From NCBI GenBank assembly GCA_025458985.1, contig JALORM010000095.1, forward strand, positions 1 through 7,150: a stretch of DNA of 7,150 bases, in the 5' to 3' direction. Made by a program: the position numbers and the translations under genes. The notes under the pieces are model-generated. The model searched no databases, had not been told where the DNA came from, and saw only the letters and a list, made by a program, of their open reading frames with translations. Below are positions 1 through 6,862 of the stretch, in pieces (positions within the stretch are counted from its first letter, which is position 1; each line of letters begins with the position of its first letter). This stretch comes from Paracoccaceae bacterium (GTDB lineage Bacteria; Pseudomonadota; Alphaproteobacteria; Rhodobacterales; Rhodobacteraceae).

Positions 1-1
1 G

Positions 2-1330
<1,329 letters not shown>

Positions 1331-1366
1331 GAAGCCTCCGGCGGGAGTATTCGGGAACAAGAGAAG

Positions 1367-1984
1367 ATGCTGGTTCTGGATCACCTCGCCGTCGCGGCGG
1401 CAGCGCTGGGCGACGGCGCAGCGGCGGTCGAGGCGGCGCTGGGCGTGCCGCTGTCGCCGGGCGGCGTGCACCCGCACATGGGCACGCACAACCGGCTTCT
1501 CTCACTGGGGCCGGGGGAATACCTCGAGGTGATCGCCATCGATCCGGCCGCGCCGCCACCGGGGCGGCCGCGCTGGTTCGACCTCGACCGCTTCGAGGGC
1601 GCGCCGCGCATCGCCAACTGGATCGCGCGCTGCGACGACCTCGCGGCCGAGGTCGCACGGTCGCCCGCGGGGACCGGCGTAGCCCATGACCTCGCGCGCG
1701 GCGACTACCGCTGGCGCATGGCGATCCCGGACGACGGGCGGCTCCCCTTCGACGGCGCCTTTCCCGCGCTGATCGCATGGCAGGGGGCGCTGCACCCTTC
1801 CGCAGCGCTGCCCGACCTCGGCTGCCGGCTCCGGCGGCTGACCGTCTTCCACCCCCGCGCGGATGACCTTCGCCGGGTGCTCGCCGGCCGCATCGACGAC
1901 CCCCGGATCGTGCTGGATCATGCCCCGGCCCCGGCGCTCAGGGCCGAGATCGACACGCCCGCCGGGCCGCGCGTGCTGGAATGA
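1367..1984 (+). CDS. VOC-superfamily protein with glyoxalase-like domain
   Basis: This 205-residue cytoplasmic protein has the glyoxalase-like (Glyoxalase_3 type) vicinal-oxygen-chelate fold. The first half starts LDHLAVA with His6, then has a GGVHPHMGTHNRLLSLG stretch (about 32-48) and EYLEVIAIDP (51-60), where Glu54 is a plausible metal ligand with His6. The second half has PALIAWQG (133-140), His143, and a second beta-alpha module (CRLRRLTVFHP, 153-163). Substrate is unknown: VOC proteins include lyases, isomerases, dioxygenases and resistance proteins. Although it lies 36 bases after methylmalonyl-CoA mutase, it is not the short (about 135-residue) methylmalonyl-CoA epimerase. The ATG at 1367 is preceded by a weak purine-rich site (GGGAACAAGAGAAG). 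Its TGA overlaps the next start as ATGA, suggesting translational coupling with the acetyltransferase remnant. The fold assignment is good; the function is open. Confidence 0.85.
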   Translation: MLVLDHLAVAAAALGDGAAAVEAALGVPLSPGGVHPHMGTHNRLLSLGPGEYLEVIAIDPAAPPPGRPRWFDLDRFEGAPRIANWIARCDDLAAEVARSPAGTGVAHDLARGDYRWRMAIPDDGRLPFDGAFPALIAWQGALHPSAALPDLGCRLRRLTVFHPRADDLRRVLAGRIDDPRIVLDHAPAPALRAEIDTPAGPRVLE

Positions 1985-2411
1985 CCGGGCCCGAGATCCG
2001 CCCGGCGGCCGAGGCGGACATCCCCGGCCTGCTCGCGATCTGGAACCCGATCATCCGCGACACGTCGATCACCTTCACCGACGAGGAGAAGACGCCCGAA
2101 GGCCTCTCCCGCCTGCTGGCCGCACGGCGCGACGCGCGGCAGGCCTTCCTCGTCGCGGCGGCTGGTGCCGACGTCCTGGGCTTCGCCACCTTCGGCCGCT
2201 TCCGCGACGGCCCCGGCTACCGCCACAGCTTCGAACATACGGTCCTGCTGGCACCGGCGGGCACGCGCTGATCGGCGGCGTCTCGGCCGAGAACACCGCC
2301 GGTCTCGCCTTCCACGCGGCGCTCGGCTACCGCGAGGCCGCCCGCCTGCCCGAGGTCGGCACCAAGTTCGGCCGCTGGCTCGACCTCGTGCTGATGCTCA
2401 AGCGCCTTTGA
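1981..2411 (+). pseudogene. GNAT N-acetyltransferase of the phosphinothricin-acetyltransferase-like type, broken by an internal deletion
   Basis: Two parts of one acetyltransferase lie in different frames. Frame one (1981 to about 2259) encodes a typical N-terminus, with IRPAAEADIPGLLAIWNPII, then FTDEEKTPE and GFATFGRFRDGPGYRHSFEH, and runs to LAPAG before a stop at 2269-2271. From about 2259 the family resumes in another frame with HALIGGVSAENTAGLAFHAA, LGYREAARLPE and FGRWLDLVLM, ending at 2411. Missing between the parts is motif A, the R/Q-x-x-G-x-G/A pyrophosphate loop and helix that binds acetyl-CoA. In relatives as I remember them, about 24 codons separate LAP from the His of this block; here only 5 bases do, so roughly 65-70 bases are lost and the frame shifts. 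The translated 96-residue product could not bind acetyl-CoA normally. Intact relatives acetylate small amines such as phosphinothricin or methionine sulfoximine. A genuine pseudogene is likeliest, but a collapse during sequencing of GC-rich DNA is possible. The start overlaps the VOC stop. Confidence 0.85.
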
Positions 2412-2415
2412 CGCG

Positions 2416-2451
2416 CTGACATCGCGCGGCGGCGGCGCTAGTCTGGCGCGC
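2416..2451 (+). promoter_or_regulatory. Candidate promoter of the TerB-J gene, leaderless type
   Basis: A -35-like CTGACA (2416-2421) and a -10-like TAGTCT (2439-2444) are separated by exactly 17 bases. Only 7 bases (GGCGCGC) lie between the -10 box and the ATG at 2452. Transcription would therefore start at or within a base or two of the ATG, and no Shine-Dalgarno sequence is visible. It lies just after the broken acetyltransferase gene and would separate the chaperone/EEP pair from the upstream genes. Inferred from sequence only. Confidence 0.5.
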
Positions 2452-3135
2452 ATGTCGGTCTGGACCCGCATTTCCGAAGCGCTGGCGGCGCTCGCCAAGG
2501 GCGAGGGCCTCGCCGCGGTGTTCGAACGCCTGCGCACCCCGCCCGAACGGACCGTCGCCTTCACCATCGCGGCCATCGCGCTTTCCGCCAAGATGGCCAA
2601 GGCCGACGGGCGGGTGACCCGCGACGAGGTGCGCGCCTTCCGCGAGGTCTTCGCGATTCCGCCCGAGGACGAGCCGGCGGCGGCCCGGGTCTACAACCTC
2701 GCGCGCGAGGACGTGGCGGGCTTCGACGACTACGCGCGCCGCATCGCGCGGATGTTCGACGACGGCCACCAGACGCTTCTGGACCTGATCGAGGGCCTCT
2801 TTCACATCGCCGCCGCGGACGGTCACTACCATGACGCCGAGGATGCCTTCCTGGCCGAGGTCGCCGCGATCTTCGGCCTCAGCGACTGCGAGTTCCGCGG
2901 CATCCGCGCCCGCTACGCGCCCGACGCCGATCCCGATCCCTACGACGTGCTGGGCGTGACGCGCGGCACGCATGTCGACGAGGTGCGTGCCGCCTGGCGC
3001 CGGCTGGTGCGCGAGCACCACCCCGACCGGATGATCGCCCGCGGCGTCCCCGACGAGGCGCTCAAGCTCGCCCAGGCGCGCATGGCGGCGATCAACCGCG
3101 CCTGGGACGAGATCGCGCGCGAGCACACGCTCTGA
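2452..3135 (+). CDS. DjlA-like co-chaperone: TerB-like domain plus C-terminal J domain
   Basis: This 227-residue protein has a TerB-like helical domain (about 32-150). The domain contains two copies of an acidic motif, AKADGRVTRDE (49-59) and AAADGHYHDAE (120-130), typical of the family's paired metal-binding-type repeats. A J domain follows (about 162-227), with DPYDVLGV at its first helix and the HPD tripeptide at 190-192 that stimulates DnaK ATP hydrolysis. The arrangement matches E. coli DjlA, but there is no N-terminal membrane anchor, so a soluble cytoplasmic protein is expected. The J domain ends almost at the C-terminus and there is no Gly/Phe or zinc-finger region, so this is not DnaJ itself. 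A role delivering particular clients to DnaK is likely from the family; the client cannot be read from sequence. The start ATG lies 7 bases after a -10-like box. The EEP-family gene begins 5 bases after the stop, so the two are probably cotranscribed. Confidence 0.9.
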   Translation: MSVWTRISEALAALAKGEGLAAVFERLRTPPERTVAFTIAAIALSAKMAKADGRVTRDEVRAFREVFAIPPEDEPAAARVYNLAREDVAGFDDYARRIARMFDDGHQTLLDLIEGLFHIAAADGHYHDAEDAFLAEVAAIFGLSDCEFRGIRARYAPDADPDPYDVLGVTRGTHVDEVRAAWRRLVREHHPDRMIARGVPDEALKLAQARMAAINRAWDEIAREHTL

Positions 3136-3140
3136 CGCCC

Positions 3141-4163
3141 ATGCGGATCGCCACCTACAACGTCGAATGGTTCAACGCGCTCTTCGACGATGCCGGGCAG
3201 CTTCTGAACGACGACGGCTGGTCCGGCCGGCAGGACGTGACGCGGGCCGAACAGACTGCGGGCCTGATCGCGGTGTTCCGCGCGATGGATGCCGACGCGG
3301 TGCTGGTGGTCGAGGCGCCGGACGAGAACCGCCGCCGCAGCACGGTCCGCGCGCTCGAGACCTTCGCCGAAGCCGCGGGCATCCGGGCGCACCGCGCGAT
3401 CCTCGGCTTCCGGAACGACACCGAACAGGAGATCGCGCTGCTCTACGACCCCGACCGGCTGACGCCGCGCCATGACCCGCAGGGCGATGGCCAGACCGAT
3501 CGCCGGGCGCCGCGCTTCGACGGGACCTTCCGGATCGACCTCGACATCGACGCCACGCTCGACGTGGTGACCTTCTCGAAGCCGCCGCTGGAGCTGGCCT
3601 GCACCACCTCCGGCGGTCGGGCCTTCCGGATGATCGGGGTCCATGTCAAGTCCAAGGCCCCGCACGGCGCGCGCAATCCCGACCAGGCCAAGCGCCTGGC
3701 CATCGCCAACCGGCGCAAGCAGCTGGCCCAGTGCATCTGGATCCGGCACCGGGTAGAGGAACACCTCGCCCGAGGCGACAGCCTGATCGTGCTGGGCGAT
3801 TTCAACGACGGACCGGGGCTTGACGAATTCGAACACCTCTTCGGCCGCTCGGGGGTCGAGATCGTCATGGGCCTCGACGGCGGCGCGCAGCCCGAACTGC
3901 ACGAACCGCACGCCCGGCTTGCCATGGCGGGCAAGCTGGCCGCCCAGCCTTCGTCCGCCCGGTTCTACCTGCCGGACCAGAAAGCCTATCTGTCGGCCCT
4001 GCTCGACTACGTCATGGTCTCGTCCGACCTGATGGCGGCGCGGCCTTCCTGGCGCATCTGGCACCCGTTCGACGACCCCGCAATCTACCGCGACGAAGCG
4101 CTGCGCGAGGCGCTGCTGGCGGCGTCGGACCATTTCCCGGTCAGCGTCGACCTCGACCTGTGA
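3141..4163 (+). CDS. Endonuclease/exonuclease/phosphatase (EEP) superfamily protein
   Basis: This 340-residue protein has the full DNase I-like EEP metal-dependent phosphoesterase signature. The motifs are ATYNVEWF at the N-terminus (Asn7), a catalytic-type Glu58 in VLVVEAPDE, GVHVKSK (His168), GDFND with Asp220 and Asn222, LLDYVMVS, and the terminal SDHFPV with Asp330 and His331. All residues expected for Mg-dependent cleavage of a phosphodiester or phosphomonoester are present, so it should be catalytically active. The superfamily spans DNases, RNases, inositol-phosphate and sphingolipid phosphatases, and the substrate cannot be fixed here. There is no signal peptide, as the first beta strand begins at residue 2, so action is probably cytoplasmic. 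Only 5 bases separate it from the TerB-J gene and no promoter lies between, indicating one transcript. A hairpin 8 bases after the stop may end that unit. Confidence 0.9.
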   Translation: MRIATYNVEWFNALFDDAGQLLNDDGWSGRQDVTRAEQTAGLIAVFRAMDADAVLVVEAPDENRRRSTVRALETFAEAAGIRAHRAILGFRNDTEQEIALLYDPDRLTPRHDPQGDGQTDRRAPRFDGTFRIDLDIDATLDVVTFSKPPLELACTTSGGRAFRMIGVHVKSKAPHGARNPDQAKRLAIANRRKQLAQCIWIRHRVEEHLARGDSLIVLGDFNDGPGLDEFEHLFGRSGVEIVMGLDGGAQPELHEPHARLAMAGKLAAQPSSARFYLPDQKAYLSALLDYVMVSSDLMAARPSWRIWHPFDDPAIYRDEALREALLAASDHFPVSVDLDL

Positions 4164-4171
4164 CCGCTATC

Positions 4172-4190
4172 GCCGGCCTCCCTGGCCGGC
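4172..4190 (+). terminator. Perfect 7-bp hairpin after the EEP gene, possible terminator
   Basis: GCCGGCC (4172-4178) pairs perfectly with GGCCGGC (4184-4190) around a 5-base TCCCT loop, 8 bases after the EEP stop codon. All stem pairs are G-C. No run of T follows, so it is not a canonical intrinsic terminator; it may act as a pause site or an RNA 3'-end stabiliser. Its position between two transcription units supports a terminating role. Confidence 0.4.
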
Positions 4191-4218
4191 ACGACTCCAA
4201 ATCGTCGCACGGGTCGCC

Positions 4219-4230
4219 TATATTGGCGCC
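4219..4230 (+). promoter_or_regulatory. Candidate -10 box abutting the secreted-protein ATG, leaderless type
   Basis: TATATT (4219-4224) is a strong -10-like hexamer and an AT-rich island in this DNA. It is followed by GGCGCC and then directly by the ATG at 4231. Transcription should begin at about the ATG, and no Shine-Dalgarno site is present. No convincing -35 is seen at the expected distance (4196-4201 reads TCCAAA). The layout resembles the promoter before base 2452. Confidence 0.5.
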
Positions 4231-4650
4231 ATGCGTCGCCTCGCCCTTGTCCTTGCGCTGCTGCTCGCCGCCCCCGTGGCGGCCGACGAGCCCCTGCCGG
4301 GCGCGCCCCCCGAGGCCGCGCCCGACACCCGGGGCGACCCCGGTGCGGGCTCTGACGCGGAACAGGGGTTCTCGCTCATCGAAGAAGGCGCGAAGCTTCT
4401 CTTCCGGGGCCTGATCGACGAGATGGAGCCCGCGATGAAGGAGATGGCCGAAAGCTTCGGCACCTTCGCGCGCGAGGCCGAGCCGATGCTGCGCGAGCTC
4501 GCGCGGCTGATGGGCAACGTGGGCGAGTATCACGCGCCCGAGGTCCTGCCGAACGGCGACATCCTGATCCGCAAGCGCCAGCCGGGCGAGCCGCCCGGCC
4601 CAGGCGCTCCGGGTCCGCAGTTCGGCCCCGGTGGCGAAACGGAACTCTGA
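4231..4650 (+). CDS. Small predicted secreted (periplasmic) protein of unknown function
   Basis: This 139-residue protein begins with a clear signal peptide: MRR, a Leu/Ala hydrophobic core, and a VAA-type cleavage site giving a mature start near Asp19. A Pro/Gly/Asp-rich spacer follows (19-45), then an amphipathic, acidic, Met-rich helical segment (about 47-97: SLIEEGAKLLFRGLIDEMEP and on to LARLMG). Next comes a compact block, YHAPEVLPNGDILIRKR (100-116), and a Pro/Gly-rich tail. There is no transmembrane segment after the signal peptide and no lipobox Cys. I believe similar small proteins occur in Rhodobacteraceae, sometimes labelled as AAA+ ATPase, but no Walker A or B motif is present, so I do not adopt that name. 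It appears to be monocistronic with its own promoter. The downstream neighbour is convergent ppx. Codon usage matches the neighbours, supporting a real gene. Confidence 0.82.
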   Translation: MRRLALVLALLLAAPVAADEPLPGAPPEAAPDTRGDPGAGSDAEQGFSLIEEGAKLLFRGLIDEMEPAMKEMAESFGTFAREAEPMLRELARLMGNVGEYHAPEVLPNGDILIRKRQPGEPPGPGAPGPQFGPGGETEL

Positions 4651-4675
4651 TCGCCAGGCCTTGCGCCCGCGCGGC

Positions 4676-6229
4676 TCAGTCCCTGCGCCCGCCCAGCACC
4701 GCGCAGGTGCCCTCGGCGCCAAGCGCCTTGCACATCGCCAGATAGCGCGCCTGCGCCACCTCGCCGTACAGCGCCTCGGCCTCGGGGTGAAGCCTCAGTT
4801 CCACCTTCCGGGCGTCGGGGTCGAAGCTCAGCTCGGCCATCTCGTCCAGGGCCTCGGCCGAGAACATCGCGCCGAACCGCATCGCCTTGCCCACCGCCTC
4901 GGCATCGCGCAGCTCGTCCTCGGACAGCAGGCCGAACAGCGGCTCGAACCGGGTGCCGGCGCGGCTGTTGCGGTAGCGGTGCAGAAGCGACAGGCCGAGG
5001 AACACCCTCTCGGGGTGGTTCAACCCGCCCAGGTTGGCGCGCGTGGCATTGTCGAAGCAGACCTCGTGGCGATAGTCCGGGTGGGCGCGCCAGCTCACGT
5101 CGTGCAGCAGGCAGGCGGCCTTCATGATCCGCTGCCGGGCGGGCGGCGCGCCGGGAAACAGCGGCTGGATGAAGGCGTATAGCTTCTTGCCGAAGCCCGG
5201 GATGCGCGCCCCGCTCTGCTCGGCGAAGCGGCAGGCCTCGATCAGCGGGTCGCGGGCGCGCAGCTTCTTCGGCATCTGCTCGTAAAGCAGCCCCTCACGG
5301 ATGCCGTAGGACGAGATGTCGATCTCCGACGGCTTAAGCGCACGCACCAGCTCGGCCAGGACCTGCGCCGCAACCGGAACAAGGCTCAGCCGTTCGAGGC
5401 CGATCCCGGTCCGCGCGCGCAGCGACTCGACCGTCTCGCCGTCGATGAAGTCGACCGTCTCGCGCACCTGATCGGGCGTCATGCGGTATTCGTGCAGCAC
5501 GGTCAGCGGATAGGCCCGCCGCGCCATGTCGATCCGCCCGATCGCGCGCCACGACCCGCCGACAAGGTACAGCCGGCGGCCCGGGCCGAAATCCCCGGCA
5601 ACCTTGTCCAGAACGGCGCGCGCATGCGCCCGAAGTGCCTTGGTCCCGCCCTTGAGGTCCTTGACCTTCAGGGGGCCGAGGGCGGTCGTGACGCGGCGGC
5701 CGACCTTTCCGCCCGAAACCTCGGCCAGTTCCATCGACGATCCGCCGATGTCGCAGATAACGCCCTCGGCGCCGGGCCAGCCCAGAAGGACGCCCTGCGC
5801 CGACAGGCGCGCCTCTTCCTCGCCGTCGATGACCTTGAGCTTCAGCCCCGTGGCGCGGGACACGTCCTTGCGGAACTCGGCACCGTCCTCGGCCTCGCGC
5901 ACCGCGGCGGTGGCGACCGCGACAAGGGGCGAGACCTTCATCGCCTTGGCCAGCGCCGCGAACCGGCGCAGCGCCGCCAGCGCGCGGGTGCGCCCCTCGG
6001 GGTTCAGGCGCCCGGTCTCGCCCATTCCGGCGCCCAGCGCCGCCATGACCTTTTCGTTGTAGAAATAGGCCGGGCTGCGCGCCGCGCCGTCGAAGACCAC
6101 AAGGCGGACCGAGTTCGAGCCGACGTCGATCACGCCGACGCGCGCCAGGGCGCGGGCCGACGGGTCCTCGATGATCGGCTTGCCGAAGGGGCTGTCGTCG
6201 TCCGAGCGCTTGTCCGGCATGGCGTCCAT
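4676..6229 (-). CDS. ppx: Exopolyphosphatase, Ppx/GppA family, with C-terminal HD domain
   Basis: This 517-residue enzyme hydrolyses terminal phosphates from inorganic polyphosphate, and family members may also convert pppGpp to ppGpp. The actin-like ASKHA fold starts with VGVIDVGSNSVRLVV (31-45), the phosphate-1 loop. The catalytic-base Glu lies in IDGEEEARLS (134-143, one of Glu137-139). The second phosphate loop reads DIGGSS (160-165), where the family norm is DIGGGS. The Ppx core closes with SYGIREGLLYE (307-317). The remaining 200 residues are the HD-like helical extension seen in long-form Ppx, with LLHD at 374-377. A short acidic, polar N-terminal extension (1-30) precedes the core. 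The ATG at 6229 is chosen because of a good ribosome site (GGAAGGA, 8 bases upstream); an alternative Met4 has none. It lies downstream of ppk1 and a 171-residue gene on the same strand, giving paired polyphosphate synthesis and breakdown. Confidence 0.95.
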   Translation of the reverse strand: MDAMPDKRSDDDSPFGKPIIEDPSARALARVGVIDVGSNSVRLVVFDGAARSPAYFYNEKVMAALGAGMGETGRLNPEGRTRALAALRRFAALAKAMKVSPLVAVATAAVREAEDGAEFRKDVSRATGLKLKVIDGEEEARLSAQGVLLGWPGAEGVICDIGGSSMELAEVSGGKVGRRVTTALGPLKVKDLKGGTKALRAHARAVLDKVAGDFGPGRRLYLVGGSWRAIGRIDMARRAYPLTVLHEYRMTPDQVRETVDFIDGETVESLRARTGIGLERLSLVPVAAQVLAELVRALKPSEIDISSYGIREGLLYEQMPKKLRARDPLIEACRFAEQSGARIPGFGKKLYAFIQPLFPGAPPARQRIMKAACLLHDVSWRAHPDYRHEVCFDNATRANLGGLNHPERVFLGLSLLHRYRNSRAGTRFEPLFGLLSEDELRDAEAVGKAMRFGAMFSAEALDEMAELSFDPDARKVELRLHPEAEALYGEVAQARYLAMCKALGAEGTCAVLGGRRD

Positions 6230-6237
6230 CCGGCGAT

Positions 6238-6244
6238 TCCTTCC
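6238..6244 (-). promoter_or_regulatory. Ribosome binding site of ppx
   Basis: Read on the minus strand, GGAAGGA ends 8 bases before the ATG at 6229, an ideal spacing. It fixes the first of two close Met codons as the start. Its first two G residues are also the last bases of the stem-loop just upstream, so folding could limit ribosome access. Confidence 0.7.
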
Positions 6245-6282
6245 CTGCCTGCGGCCGGACTCTGGCCGCGTGGCGGGCAGGG
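6243..6282 (-). promoter_or_regulatory. Stem-loop in the ppx leader
   Basis: Two nested arms are visible. CCCTGCC (6243-6249) pairs with GGCAGGG (6276-6282), and GCGGCC (6251-6256) pairs with GGCCGC (6264-6269) around a 7-base loop, with an asymmetric internal bulge (1 base against 6). All 13 pairs are Watson-Crick and almost all are G-C. On the minus strand it sits within the 109-base gap between the 171-residue gene and ppx and runs into the ppx ribosome site. It has no T run, so it is not a standard terminator; RNA processing, stabilisation or translational control of ppx are possible. Function is inferred only. Confidence 0.45.
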
Positions 6283-6338
6283 GTCAACCGGGTGTGGACG
6301 GGTAGAACGGGGCTGACAGCCTCGGGGGCCTGCGGCCG

Positions 6339-6854
6339 CTACCCCACCGCCCACGCCCGCTCGACCTGCGCGCACAGGCGCGCCGTCTCCTCCGGGGCCA
6401 GGCCTCCCAGCAAGAAGGCCAGCGCCACCTCGGCCACCGCATCGGCCACCTCGGGCGCGGTGTCGGCGATGCACAGAAGCTCGTCGAAGGCATGGACCGG
6501 CCCCGGCACCTGGCCGCCGGTCGGCAGGGGCCAGCCGTCCGGGCGCACTTCGCGGCCGGCAGACAGGAACAGCCGCCCCCGGTTCGCGGTCCCGACCCCG
6601 GGCGGGTCGTTGAACAGCACCCGCACGCCCCGCCCGCGCCGCGGCAGCCAGAAGCTGCACAGAACCGGCGTGCCGAAGCCTGCGGCGTCGCGGTCGGCCG
6701 CGCACAGGGGCACGACCCGCGCCGCCTCCTCGGGCCCCAACGCTTCGGCAAAGACGGCCGGCCAGTAGCGCCCCAGCAGCGCGAACGACGCCGCATCGGT
6801 GCGGAAGTCGGCGAAGGGATAAAGCGGATCGGCCTCGATCGCGCGGCGACCCAT
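6339..6854 (-). CDS. Uncharacterised 171-residue protein between ppk1 and ppx
   Basis: I do not recognise a family. The protein is soluble-looking, with no signal peptide and no certain membrane segment. Visible elements are an aromatic N-terminus (DPLYPFADF, 9-17), AALGPEEAA-like helical stretches (36-46), PVLCSFWLPRRGRGVRVLFN (63-82), which looks like two beta strands joined by a basic turn, NRGRLFLSAG (91-100), a HAFDELLCIAD segment (121-131), and an Ala/Leu-rich C-terminal helix (134-168). Overall it suggests a small alpha/beta domain. The reading frame is supported by ordinary amino-acid composition, whereas overlapping frames are Arg/Pro/Gly-rich artefacts. The ATG lies 8 bases after the ppk1 stop; AAGGA (6867-6871, minus strand) at the ppk1 tail, 12 bases upstream, is a possible ribosome site. 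Tight spacing indicates cotranscription with ppk1 and perhaps ppx, hinting at a polyphosphate-linked role, but no activity can be assigned. Confidence 0.75.
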   Translation of the reverse strand: MGRRAIEADPLYPFADFRTDAASFALLGRYWPAVFAEALGPEEAARVVPLCAADRDAAGFGTPVLCSFWLPRRGRGVRVLFNDPPGVGTANRGRLFLSAGREVRPDGWPLPTGGQVPGPVHAFDELLCIADTAPEVADAVAEVALAFLLGGLAPEETARLCAQVERAWAVG

Positions 6855-6862
6855 CGGGGCAG

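Noticed and set aside
1331..1350. Terminator hairpin just after the mutase gene (CTCC GGCG GGAG)
   Set aside because: The stem is only four pairs, with no T run; this is within chance expectation in GC-rich DNA.
1367..1984. Methylmalonyl-CoA epimerase, given the neighbouring mutase
   Set aside because: The protein is about 205 residues with a glyoxalase-like GTHNRLLSLG signature, whereas the epimerase is about 135 residues with different N-terminal motifs.
2398..3126. Open frame of 242 codons on the minus strand opposite the TerB-J gene
   Set aside because: It is fully overlapped by a gene with clear TerB and J-domain motifs; the antisense translation is low-complexity and unlike any family.
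2940..4133. Long open frame on the minus strand (about 397 codons) opposite the TerB-J end and the EEP gene
   Set aside because: It has an Arg/Gly/Val-rich composition with no recognisable domain, while the plus strand carries a complete motif set for both families. Long antisense frames are expected at this GC content.
4651..4675. Bidirectional terminator between the convergent secreted-protein gene and ppx
   Set aside because: The 25-base gap contains no inverted repeat of useful length and no T or A tract.
6130..6796. Two minus-strand frames overlapping the 171-residue gene and the ppx start
   Set aside because: Both translate to Arg/Gly/Ala/Pro-rich sequence with no structure, and they conflict with ppx and with the better-composed frame at 6339-6854.
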